64,000 nucleotides of DNA, taken from contig CAVYJC010000010.1 of assembly GCA_963768715.1 (NCBI GenBank), positions 310,001 through 374,000 on the forward strand, written 5' to 3'. Of this stretch, positions 46,373 to 54,818 are shown in pieces. Source of the stretch: DATKEJ01 sp963768715 (GTDB lineage: Bacteria > Bacteroidota > Rhodothermia > Rhodothermales > DATKEJ01). A program made the translations under genes and the position numbers. Position 1 is the first letter of the stretch, and each line of letters starts with the position of its first letter. The notes beneath the pieces are model-generated. The model had not been told where the DNA came from. It was given only the letters and a program-made list of their open reading frames with translations, and searched no databases.

Positions 46373-46442
46373 GCGGGAATGACGGCGAAGGCGTCACAGC
46401 ACTCACGGGCACGCCGCGCTTCGCTTGGCATGCCCCTACGGA

Positions 46443-46470
46443 ACTTCGCACCTCGCACTTAGCACCTAAC
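46443..46470 (+). repeat. Heptamer array (ACTTCGC/ACCTCGC type)
   Basis: Four consecutive 7-base units: ACTTCGC, ACCTCGC, ACTTAGC, ACCTAAC. Confidence 0.75.
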
Positions 46471-46535
46471 ACCCCTCCGAACTCGATCGAGTCGAGACCA
46501 GCCACGGAATTTCACTCGTTCGTTCGGGGCAAGCT

Positions 46536-46577
46536 CGGCGATTCGCGATTAGCGATTAGCGATTAGCGATTAACGTT
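46536..46577 (+). repeat. Heptamer array (TAGCGAT type)
   Basis: Six consecutive 7-base units: CGGCGAT, TCGCGAT, three TAGCGAT and TAACGTT, about 50 bases before the GH13 gene. The 366-base divergent gap between transketolase and GH13 holds three different arrays and presumably both promoters; no gene is seen in it. Confidence 0.85.
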
Positions 46578-46626
46578 TCTTTATCTTCTCCACGCCGTAA
46601 AACAAACCTCTTCGACTTCGGTGCTT

Positions 46627-48600
46627 ATGCGTTACGCTTGGCCGATGGTCGTCATATTGCTGATTCCCTGGTGTAGCGTGGCACAATCTTTTTCAGAAAG
46701 CGAGCGCCTCGAGGGCTACGCCCTGCGCAGCGATACGACGGTATTCGTGTTCGACCCCGATATCTACGGTGTTGAGCCAGAGCGCGTGGTCGTTACGGGT
46801 GTCTTCCGTGGATGGGATCCCACGATGGAAGATCAGGCGTGGCAGCTATCAAGAACAGACGGACTCTGGTCTTTGATGGTGCCCAATACTGATCACGCGA
46901 CGATCCGTCCCCATAGCCCTTTCAAGTACCGGATCGACGACGGCGTCTGGATGGATCCACCGGTGCGCGCGCCGAACCGGTCTGACGGCAACCTCGTATT
47001 TCTCAAGGGTGAGCCTCCGCCATCGCTCCATGCCGAGATCGAGAAGCCCACGACCATCTGGGCTGTCTTGTCTGGAACGAATCCTCCCCTCAACAAATCG
47101 GCCTACCATCTTTCGGGAGCATCGGGTGAGGAGATCCCGATCGCCGCCGTCCTTCCCAATACGGCTTCGACGGTGCTCGTCGTTCCAGGGCATCCCCTCG
47201 ACATCAAGCGCACTTATTTCTTGAGTCTGCCGGAACTCGGTCTTCGAAGCTATTGCTCCTTCGACGGATGGTTCCGCAGCCTTTATTCGGCCAAAGAGCT
47301 GGGCGCGAACGTTTCAGAGGATGGCAGTCGCACCACATTCAGAATCTTTGCCCCAAGGGCATCCGCGGTACAGTTGTATCTCTACGAGGGAAGAGCGGAC
47401 CCCCGCCCCCCACGCGTCATCGAGTTGAACAGAGACGCCGACGGAGTCTGGGAGGAAGAGCTCGACGGCGACCTGCACGGCACCTACTACGATTTCACCG
47501 TACACGGTCCGATGGAAACCGGGGACCACTTCTACGAGAGCGATCCCGTCCATATTTCCGATCCGTATGCGCGCGTCAACGAAGGATCGTTCGGGAGAAG
47601 TCGCGTGTGGCGCAAGACGGAGCCCGCAACGCCACTCGCAGACGGAATACCCCCGATGGAGGATGTTGTCGCCTATGAGATGCACGTTCAGGATTTCACG
47701 GATCTACTGCCGGTTGCCGACGACATGAAAGGGACGATCCCCGCCGTAACGATGTCTGGACTAGAGAACACACAGGGTCGCGCCGTCGGTTTCGACTATC
47801 TCGTAGATCTCGGCATCAATGTGGTTCACCTGATGCCTGTCCAGGAGTATCTCAACTACCCTGACGACGAGTGGCAAGAGGCCTTCGCTGACGATCTATA
47901 CATGCAGGCGATGGGCATTGCAAAGGAGAATTATCAGTGGGGTTACCGCACGACGCACGCATTCGCGGTCGAATCAAGATATCGACGACGCGGGACCGAG
48001 CCCGGAACTGAGCGGGGTCAGTTCCGCGACCTCGTACAGGCATTCCATGACAAAGGGATTGCCGTCATCATCGACGTGGTCTTCAACCATACCGGCGAGG
48101 ACATGGACGGCCAGCACTTTCTGCTGCATTTCAATGCGCTGGACATGTACTACTACTACCGGACGGCCTTCGATGAGAACGATCGCCTTCACCACATCGG
48201 CGCGTTCGGAAACGAAACCAAATCGGAGGAGCGGCCGATGGTACAACGGTGGATCATCGATCAGTGCCGTCAGTTCATCGACGAGTTCGGCGTGGACGGT
48301 TTCCGAATCGACCTTGCCGGCCAGACTGACGAGCAGACGCTCAAGGCGCTTCGCCATGCGATCGGAGAAGACAAGATCGTCTACGGCGAGCCGTGGATCC
48401 ACTCGAACGATCCGCGTTACGAGGCTAACGAGGATTGGAACTGGTACAAAATAGACGCGCCCATAACGTTCTTTCAGGATGATGCCCGGAACGCTTTCCA
48501 GGGGGAGCCTTCGAACCCTGTGGACAAGCGAACCAGTCGCGGATGGGCAGGCGGTAAGCACGGCCCTGCGACCGCAGGTCAAACTGGCACTCGCGAATAG
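46627..48600 (+). CDS. Secreted GH13 amylase/pullulanase-type enzyme, N-terminal part (frameshifted)
   Basis: About 657 residues from the ATG at 46627 (GTG at 46621 also in frame). Signal peptide MRYAWPMVVILLIPWCSVAQ, an Ig/CBM-like starch-binding region, a CBM48-like domain (GSRTTFRIFAPRASAVQLYL), then the catalytic barrel: VVAYEMHVQDFT, IDVVFNHTGED, nucleophile Asp562 in DGFRIDLAGQ and acid/base Glu588 in VYGEPW. After RGWAGG the frame leaves the family and stops at 48600, while the neighbouring frame carries the rest. It likely degrades alpha-glucans such as pullulan or glycogen at the surface or in the periplasm. Confidence 0.87.
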   Translation: MRYAWPMVVILLIPWCSVAQSFSESERLEGYALRSDTTVFVFDPDIYGVEPERVVVTGVFRGWDPTMEDQAWQLSRTDGLWSLMVPNTDHATIRPHSPFKYRIDDGVWMDPPVRAPNRSDGNLVFLKGEPPPSLHAEIEKPTTIWAVLSGTNPPLNKSAYHLSGASGEEIPIAAVLPNTASTVLVVPGHPLDIKRTYFLSLPELGLRSYCSFDGWFRSLYSAKELGANVSEDGSRTTFRIFAPRASAVQLYLYEGRADPRPPRVIELNRDADGVWEEELDGDLHGTYYDFTVHGPMETGDHFYESDPVHISDPYARVNEGSFGRSRVWRKTEPATPLADGIPPMEDVVAYEMHVQDFTDLLPVADDMKGTIPAVTMSGLENTQGRAVGFDYLVDLGINVVHLMPVQEYLNYPDDEWQEAFADDLYMQAMGIAKENYQWGYRTTHAFAVESRYRRRGTEPGTERGQFRDLVQAFHDKGIAVIIDVVFNHTGEDMDGQHFLLHFNALDMYYYYRTAFDENDRLHHIGAFGNETKSEERPMVQRWIIDQCRQFIDEFGVDGFRIDLAGQTDEQTLKALRHAIGEDKIVYGEPWIHSNDPRYEANEDWNWYKIDAPITFFQDDARNAFQGEPSNPVDKRTSRGWAGGKHGPATAGQTGTRE

Positions 48601-49321
48601 ATTTGCGGACGAACACGATCCAAATAGTGGCATCAACTATCTCGACATCCACGACAATTGGACGCTGGCGGATCGATTTGCGTCAGTAGATTGGGACGGA
48701 CGTCAAGGGGTGGATGCCGGACCGTATCGGATCGCGGCGACGCTGTTGTTCACCTCGCTGGGCCCTGTCGTCATGCACGGCGGAAGCGAAATGATGCGGA
48801 GCAAGGGCGCTGCACAACTCGTCGAGATGGTCAAGGAACATGCCATGGGGAAGGTCTTCATCCACGGTAAGCGGGACACCTACAATCTCAGGGTGCCGAA
48901 CCAGTTCGTATGGGACAATCTGGGCCGCAACAACTCGCATGACGGCCGATTCTTGGACTACGACTCGATGGTCGCCTACTGGCAAGGACTGATCCGTTTT
49001 AGACTCAGTGAGGCCGGGAAGCCGTTTCGGGTTGGGATCGCACCTCCGGCAAAATACTATCGTTGGATCGAGCCCGACGACAAAGGGCTGTTGGGCTATT
49101 TCGTCGACGACCGGATTCTCGTGCTGATCAACACCACAGACCAACGAAAGGTATTTGAACAGGTCGATGTCCCCACGGGGGAATGGCGGCTCATCGGAAA
49201 CGGGTCCGAGGTGGACTACGAAAACGGGGTTAGCGGCGAACACGAGACGCTGGAGGCCGGTACGTTCGATCTGGCGGTGCCCCCCACGTCGGCGCTGATC
49301 TGGCTGCGGTCAGGGAACTAA
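48555..49321 (+). CDS. GH13 amylase/pullulanase-type enzyme, C-terminal part (frameshifted)
   Basis: Family similarity resumes at STALRPQVKLALANRFADE and runs on through NSGINYLDIHDNWTLADRF, which supplies the third catalytic Asp of GH13, then LLFTSLGPVVMHGGSEMMRSK (shortened) and a C-terminal beta domain to VPPTSALIWLRSGN. The open frame begins at 48479 but its first 25 codons are a shadow. The shift lies at about 48550-48558 in GGCGGTAAG; the total locus is one base too long. Because the catalytic residues are divided between the two pieces, neither piece alone could be active. Confidence 0.83.
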
Positions 49322-49327
49322 GGTTCC

Positions 49328-49352
49328 GTCATTCCCGCGAAGGCGGGAATCC
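49328..49352. repeat. REP-like palindrome, copy 2
   Basis: ATTCCCGC and GCGGGAAT are perfect 8-base arms around GAAG, seven bases after the GH13 stop. Related to 22898-22925 with a base change in each element. Confidence 0.65.
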
Positions 49353-49360
49353 AAGAAATG

Positions 49361-49409
49361 GTGCCTCGTGCCAGGTGCCAAATTCTGAATTCTGAATTCT
49401 GAATTTCTC
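49361..49409 (+). repeat. Heptamer array with two unit types in phase (GTGCCNN then ATTCTGA)
   Basis: Seven consecutive 7-base units: GTGCCTC, GTGCCAG, GTGCCAA, ATTCTGA three times, ATTTCTC. The array ends one base before the recG stop codon. Confidence 0.85.
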
Positions 49410-51503
49410 TTACCCCACCCGCGCCAAACGCAGCTGCCTCGGCGCCGTCTTGAGAAAATGGTTCCGCATGGTCTCGAGCCGGCTGTCCCGAAGGTGTGGA
49501 TCTTCGTCGGCCAGTTTGAAAGCTGCCGTCCGCGCCGCTCGGAGTAGCTCCTGATCCGCCACGACGTCGGCGATTTTGAGCTCGGGAAGCCCACTCTGGC
49601 GTGTGCCGAACACATCGCCGGCTCCTCGCAGGCGCAGATCCGCCTCGCTGATCTCGAATCCGTCTGTGGTGCGGACCATGGCGTCGAGCCGCTCCCTCGC
49701 CTCAGCCGAGCGCTTGAAATCTGCCATGAGGATACAATAGCTCTGGTGATGACTTCGTCCGACCCGTCCCCGCAGCTGGTGCAGCTGGCTGAGGCCGAAT
49801 CGCTCGGCGTGCTCGATCATCATGACCGTCGCATTGGCCACGTCGACACCGACCTCGACGACCGTCGTCGCAACGAGCACATGCGTCTCGTTCGCCTTGA
49901 ACAAGCGCATCGCCTCCTCTTTCTCTTCTGCAGACATACGGCCGTGAACGAGGCCGACAGTAAATGGCTTCAGTTCCTTCTGCAGCTGCTCGAATCCTGA
50001 AACGGCATCCTTCAAATCGAGCTTTTCGCTCTCCTCGACCAACGGATAGACGACGTAGGCCTGGCGCCCGGCATTCAACTCCTTGCGGACGAACGCGAGC
50101 ACCTCCTCACGTTTGTTTTCGAAATGCAGCCGTGTGTCGATACGCCTTCGTCCCGCAGGCATCTCCCGCATTATCGACACGTCCAAATCTCCGTAAATCG
50201 TCATCGCGAGCGATCGGGGAATTGGCGTTGCCGTCATCAGCAGAACGTGAGGGGTCGCGCCCTTTGTGAACATCCTTGCCCGCTGCATGACACCGAAGCG
50301 ATGCTGCTCATCGACCACAACCATCCCCAATTTCTGAAATCGCACCTGGTCCTCGATCAAGGCGTGCGTGCCAACGGTGATTTGGGTTACACCGGAGATG
50401 AGTCCGGTCAATATCTCCTCTCTGACCGACTTCTTTTGCGCTCCGACCAGCAGGCGGACGTCCACGTCGAGTGGCGCCAGATAATTCCGGATGCTCTTGT
50501 AGTGCTGCTCGGCGAGGATCTCTGTGGGCGCCATAAAAGCGGCCTGATAGCCCGAATCGATCGCGTGGAGCATGGCCGAGACGGCGACGACCGTTTTGCC
50601 GCTCCCGACGTCTCCCTGGAGGAGCCGATTCATCTGATGACCGGAGCGCGTGTCGGCGTAGATATCGGCGAGCGCTCTCTCCTGCCCCCCGGTCAGCTCG
50701 AACGGCAGTACTTCGGCCAGGAAGACGCGGCTGAGGCCCCCGGGCTTGTCGAAAACAATTCCAGACCGCTTTTCCATCTTCTGCTTTCGATTCAGCGCGA
50801 GCAGGAGCTGCATGAAGAAGAACTCTTCGAACTTCAGGCGGCGACGGGCTTCCTCGAGCTCGGCATGGCTCTTTGGAAAATGGATCGCCCGGAGTGCGAC
50901 ATTGCCGTCCATCAGATGGTTCTCAAGGCGGATATCCTTCGGCAGGATTTCGACGATTTCGCGGCCGTGCTCCTTGATCAGTCCGTGGATGATGCGCCGG
51001 AGAGACCGACTTGTCAGGCCGACCCGGTCGAATTTGGCCCCTCCCGGGTAGAGAGAGATGATCCTTCCGGTATCGAGCGCCGTTCCCTCCTCCCCGAGCT
51101 TGTCGAAGTCAGGATGGACCATCGAGAACGAACGCCCATATCGCTGCGGCTGACCGTGGAAGGCGACTTTGTCTCCTTTTTCGAAGACCGTGCTGATCCA
51201 GCGAAGGCTGTTGAACCAGACGCACTTCATCTGGCCCCCGCCGTCGCCCACGACCAGCTCGAATCGTTTACGCCTGCCCGGCACCATGCCGAATGCGGCG
51301 ACGGTTCCGACGACGGTCACCGCCCCGATCTTGTCGGTCAGCCGGCGGATCGGGACGACAACGGAACGATCCAGATGCCGGCGCGGGTAGAACCGAAGCA
51401 AATCGGCGAACGTCTTGACTCCCAGGCCGTGCAGCACCTCACCGCGACGGGGACCGACGCCGCTCAGATACTGGACGTCCGTCTCTAAGTTGTGGTCAGC
51501 CAT
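49410..51503 (-). CDS. recG: ATP-dependent DNA helicase RecG
   Basis: 697 residues. The N-terminal wedge/OB domain (VQYLSGVGPRRGEVLHGLGV) is followed by superfamily 2 helicase motifs: Walker A QGDVGSGKTVVAVSA, DEQHRFGVMQR, MTATPIPRSLAMTIYGDLD, VVEVGVDVANATVMMIEHAERFG (shortened) and QLRGRVGRSHHQSYC. RecG remodels stalled forks and Holliday junctions. Length is normal and the frame is intact. It is divergent from the PIG-L gene. Confidence 0.97.
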   Translation of the reverse strand: MADHNLETDVQYLSGVGPRRGEVLHGLGVKTFADLLRFYPRRHLDRSVVVPIRRLTDKIGAVTVVGTVAAFGMVPGRRKRFELVVGDGGGQMKCVWFNSLRWISTVFEKGDKVAFHGQPQRYGRSFSMVHPDFDKLGEEGTALDTGRIISLYPGGAKFDRVGLTSRSLRRIIHGLIKEHGREIVEILPKDIRLENHLMDGNVALRAIHFPKSHAELEEARRRLKFEEFFFMQLLLALNRKQKMEKRSGIVFDKPGGLSRVFLAEVLPFELTGGQERALADIYADTRSGHQMNRLLQGDVGSGKTVVAVSAMLHAIDSGYQAAFMAPTEILAEQHYKSIRNYLAPLDVDVRLLVGAQKKSVREEILTGLISGVTQITVGTHALIEDQVRFQKLGMVVVDEQHRFGVMQRARMFTKGATPHVLLMTATPIPRSLAMTIYGDLDVSIMREMPAGRRRIDTRLHFENKREEVLAFVRKELNAGRQAYVVYPLVEESEKLDLKDAVSGFEQLQKELKPFTVGLVHGRMSAEEKEEAMRLFKANETHVLVATTVVEVGVDVANATVMMIEHAERFGLSQLHQLRGRVGRSHHQSYCILMADFKRSAEARERLDAMVRTTDGFEISEADLRLRGAGDVFGTRQSGLPELKIADVVADQELLRAARTAAFKLADEDPHLRDSRLETMRNHFLKTAPRQLRLARVG

Positions 51504-51589
51504 GGATCGGGTCGGGATCGATGGATGCGGATATTCGTACTTTGTTAGTTTACCATGGAAGTTAGTGTTTCACATCCTCAATCCGCGCC

Positions 51590-52501
51590 ATGAACCAAAA
51601 AGCCACGTTGCTGACCTTCGTCCTCCTTGCGTCCATCATTGTTCCACCGCTGGTCTCCGCGCAATCCGAAAACGGTCCGTCGGTCCTGATCGTAACAGCG
51701 CATCCAGACGATGAAGCAATGTTTGCGGGGGCCGTCTACAAGATCACCCACGAGTTGCACGGTCGCGTCGACCTCGCACTGATCACGGACGGTGCCGGCG
51801 GTTACAGGTTTTCGACGTTCGCGGAACCGATCTATGGCTTGAAACTGACAGACCCGGCCGTGGCTGCTGAATACCTGCCGGCGATTCGAAAGCAGGAACT
51901 GATGAGAGGAGGCCGCATCGTCGGGATCGCCAACTACTTCTTCTTCGATCAGCCGGATCGTGGCAAGACCTACGACCCCGAGGAATTCCTTGACCACGAC
52001 TGGGACACTACCTACGTCGAGAACCGGCTCGAAAAGATCATGCGCGAAGGGGATTACGATTTTGCCTTCGTGCACCTGCCCGTGGCCTCCATGCATGCGC
52101 ATCACAAGGCGGCAACAATTCTCGCCCTGAAAGCGGCAAGCAAGCTGGACGACGAGGTACGCCCGGTCGTTCTGGGAGGCTGGTCGCACACCAATGGCGA
52201 CACCACGACATTCCACTTCGACCACCTTGATGGCTACGACATCACAAAGGTTGAACCGGAACCGTACAAGTTCAACCGGGATCAGCCGGTCGGCCTCGAT
52301 GGAAGGCTCAATTACAACATCGTGGTGAATTGGCTGGTCGCTGAACACAAGTCGCAGGGGACGATGCAGACCTATTTGTCGCAAGGAAAGACGGAACTCT
52401 ACTACTATTTCGTGTCCAACAACGGCTTGGGTCGGGAAAAAGCGAAAGCATTGTTCGAACGCCTCGGCGTGCCGCCTCCCGCCCCATCGGCGACCCACTA
52501 A
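51590..52501 (+). CDS. PIG-L family deacetylase, exported
   Basis: 303 residues. Signal peptide MNQKATLLTFVLLASIIVPP ending LVSAQ; the zinc motif AHPDDE is at residues 37-42, and MHAHHKAAT holds the distal zinc histidine. PIG-L/LmbE enzymes remove N-acetyl groups from GlcNAc-containing compounds. The signal peptide suggests periplasmic or surface substrates rather than a small-thiol pathway. The C-terminal LVAEHKSQGTMQTYLSQG is family-typical. Confidence 0.9.
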   Translation: MNQKATLLTFVLLASIIVPPLVSAQSENGPSVLIVTAHPDDEAMFAGAVYKITHELHGRVDLALITDGAGGYRFSTFAEPIYGLKLTDPAVAAEYLPAIRKQELMRGGRIVGIANYFFFDQPDRGKTYDPEEFLDHDWDTTYVENRLEKIMREGDYDFAFVHLPVASMHAHHKAATILALKAASKLDDEVRPVVLGGWSHTNGDTTTFHFDHLDGYDITKVEPEPYKFNRDQPVGLDGRLNYNIVVNWLVAEHKSQGTMQTYLSQGKTELYYYFVSNNGLGREKAKALFERLGVPPPAPSATH

Positions 52502-52550
52502 ACAATACGTATTGATCGTCTCGCGCGGTCATGTGAGCCAAAGGAGTGCG

Positions 52551-52566
52551 ACGCACCTTCAGGTGC
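52551..52566. terminator. Hairpin after the PIG-L gene
   Basis: CGCACCT and AGGTGCG form a 7-base stem around TC; no T run follows closely, so terminator function is only possible. Confidence 0.3.
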
Positions 52567-52624
52567 GAGGCACTCCCCTTAAAACCGTCACACTTCGGAG
52601 CAATTCGAACCTTGTTTACCGGTC

Positions 52625-53279
52625 ATGACAAGTCTCGGTGATCAGCGCCGTTTCTGGAACAAGGAAGCGTCGAGAGCCAGGTTCTCCCATCCGCTCAACC
52701 GAGGCTGGCTCGAGCAAGTCGTTCAAAGCAACTCGGCCATTCTCGACTACGGCTGCGGCTATGGCCGGACGATCGAGACGCTCCTGGAAATGGGTTTTCG
52801 CGACGTTACGGGTCTCGATGTCTCGCAGGGAATGCTTGATCGCGCCCAATCGAAAATCGCCGGCGTTCGCCTCGTCCTGGCCGACGGCGTGCCAAGTCCG
52901 TTCGAGGACGCCTCGTTCGACCTGGTCATCCTGTTTGCTGTACTCACGAGGTATGCCCGGAAAACCGAGCAACAACGCGACCCTGATAGAGGATACGTAC
53001 CGACTGCTTCGACCCAGCGGCCACCTGTATGTGTCGGATCTCCCTCTGCAAACCGACGCACGCCGAGTGGCGCGGTATGAAGCGACGCAGCCCCCGGGAC
53101 TCCCATACGGCACGTTCACCATCGACGAGGGACAAGCCGTAATGCGGCATCACAGCTACGAATGGTTCGAGGAACTTTTCTTGATGTTCAGCATCGTCGA
53201 ACAGGCGCCGCTGACGGTCGACACAATGCGCGGGCGAACAGCCGATGCCGTACAATATCTGCTTCAGAAACCACGCTAA
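52625..53279 (+). pseudogene. Class I SAM-dependent methyltransferase, frameshifted
   Basis: The first frame (from ATG 52625) has the SAM-binding motif LDYGCGYGRT, then VTGLDVSQGMLDRA and FDLVILFAVLT. After that the family continues in the second frame as MPGKPSNNATLIEDTYRLLR, PSGHLYVSDLPLQ and the end DAVQYLLQKPR at 53279. The shift is at about 52948-52955; the locus is one base longer than a whole number of codons. Substrate unknown. It abuts the glycosyltransferase with no gap, so the pair is probably an operon for glycan or lipid modification. Confidence 0.8.
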
Positions 53280-54038
53280 TTGAAGAAAGTACTCGTCATA
53301 ACCTACTACTGGCCACCCGCAGGAGGCGGCGGCGTACAGCGCTGGGTCAAGCTGTCAAAGTATCTCCCACGATTCGACTGGAAGCCGATCGTCCTCGCCC
53401 CCCAGGGAGCTGACTATCCGCTAGTCGATTCGAGTCTCGAGCGGGAGATCTCGCCGGATCTGGAGGTGATCCGACGTCCCATTCTTGAACCACGGAGACT
53501 CTATGGCTGGTTTGGCGGATCGGGGGCCCGGCGATCCCAGGAGGCGGACGAAGTCTTTCATCGAGACCCCGCGCTGAGGTCGTGGGGCGAAAATCTGGCG
53601 GTATGGCTTCGTGGCAACCTCCTCATTCCGGACGCACGTGTGACATGGGTTCGGCCAAACATCCGCTATTCTCTTCCAGTATTTGCAGGAGCATCCGGTG
53701 GACGCCGTGGCAACGACGGGCCCGCCGCACAGCATCCACCTCATCGGTCGCGCCGTTCGCGCCGAAAGCTGGGAATTCCATGGATCGCAGATTTCCGCGA
53801 TCCGTGGACGCAGATTGAATACTACGACGACTTGATGCTGACGGGCTGGGCCGACCGGAGGCATCGCAAGCTCGAAGCGGCGGTCCTTGAAGAGGCCGAT
53901 GCCGTCACGACGGTTTCGCCTACCTGGGCGGCCGAACTGGAGGATCGCTCGCGAAACGTGCATGTTATCCCAAACGGGTACGACGAGGATGATTTTGTCG
54001 GCCTACCGCCGGCTGATCGCAACGTTTTCCGGATCTGA
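53280..54038 (+). CDS. Glycosyltransferase (GT4-like), N-terminal part of a multiply frameshifted gene
   Basis: From a TTG at 53280: KVLVITYYWPPAGGGGVQRW is the typical start of GT-B family 4 transferases, followed by PDARVTWVRPNIRY. The middle is scrambled as sequenced: the family stretch VDAVATTGPPHSIHLIG (about 53695-53755) lies in another frame, after which LGIPWIADFRDPWTQIEYYD and VIPNGYDEDDFVGLPP return to the first frame. It stops at 54038. At least two compensating shifts (near 53670 and 53760) are implied. Confidence 0.78.
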   Translation: MKKVLVITYYWPPAGGGGVQRWVKLSKYLPRFDWKPIVLAPQGADYPLVDSSLEREISPDLEVIRRPILEPRRLYGWFGGSGARRSQEADEVFHRDPALRSWGENLAVWLRGNLLIPDARVTWVRPNIRYSLPVFAGASGGRRGNDGPAAQHPPHRSRRSRRKLGIPWIADFRDPWTQIEYYDDLMLTGWADRRHRKLEAAVLEEADAVTTVSPTWAAELEDRSRNVHVIPNGYDEDDFVGLPPADRNVFRI

Positions 54039-54609
54039 CACACGTCGGCTCCTTGTCGATGGATCGGAAATCCAATCTCATCTGTGGAAGGCACTCGGGA
54101 GATTGGTCGAGGACGACCCGGAATTGGCCACCGGGCTCTGTGTCGAGATGCTGGGTCGAACCGACCCGGGTATCGCCGCATCGGCGGACGAACACGGGCT
54201 CAAGGAGCACCTGCAGATGAGGGGCTATGTCTCGCATGAGGAATCGATCGATACCATGAGCAGGTCGGCAATCCTTCTGCTGCTCATCAATCGTGATCAG
54301 CGAAATGCGCCCGGGCGCATCCCCGGCAAGTTATTTGAATATCTCGCGGCGAGACGGCCCATTCTGTTGATCGGACCTACGGACGGCGATGCCGCAAACA
54401 TTGTCAATGACTATGATGCCGGAGCCGTGTGCGATTACGAAGACGCGGACGGGCTCCGACAGATCCTGACGACATGGCACCATCAGCATCTCGACGGCAC
54501 ACTCGAAGTGGGAGGTCGCGACATTTCGACTTTCAGCCGCCGGAGTCAGGCCGGAGAATTTGCCGGGCTGTTAGCTTCGGCAAGCACCGGGAGACTCCAA
54601 CATCGATGA
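54039..54609 (+). CDS. Glycosyltransferase (GT4-like), C-terminal part of the same broken gene
   Basis: The C-terminal nucleotide-sugar domain continues from the first piece through yet another frame (LTHVGSLSMDRKSN near 54040-54080) and then in the frame ending at 54609: LWKALGRLVEDDPELATG, MRGYVSHEESIDTM, INRDQRNAPGRIPGKLFEYL, RRPILLIGPTDGDAANIV. The motif GRIPGKLFEYLA is the donor-binding region of this family. The locus 53280-54609 is net one base too long. Acceptor and sugar are unknown. Confidence 0.75.
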
Positions 54610-54818
54610 GCTATTCTGCGTCGTGAAAACGCATTCATTGACAGGGGTGTAACAGACCGTCACCTCGACTCTGCTAGGGCCTGGGTCTGACGTTCCTCGT
54701 TGACCTGTGGCACTCCAACTCACCTCGATAGTCGGGAATCCCCGTCATCCACCCCCACGCCGCGAGGCTAACATTTTGATTGGGGTCGTGTCAACCAAAC
54801 GAACGTGGGGTGGCAACG

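Noticed and set aside
50124..51488. 454-codon plus-strand frame antisense to recG
   Set aside because: Shadow of a GC-rich gene; recG has all helicase motifs on the other strand.
51578..52498. 306-codon minus-strand frame antisense to the PIG-L gene
   Set aside because: Shadow frame without family similarity; HPDDE motif is on the plus strand.
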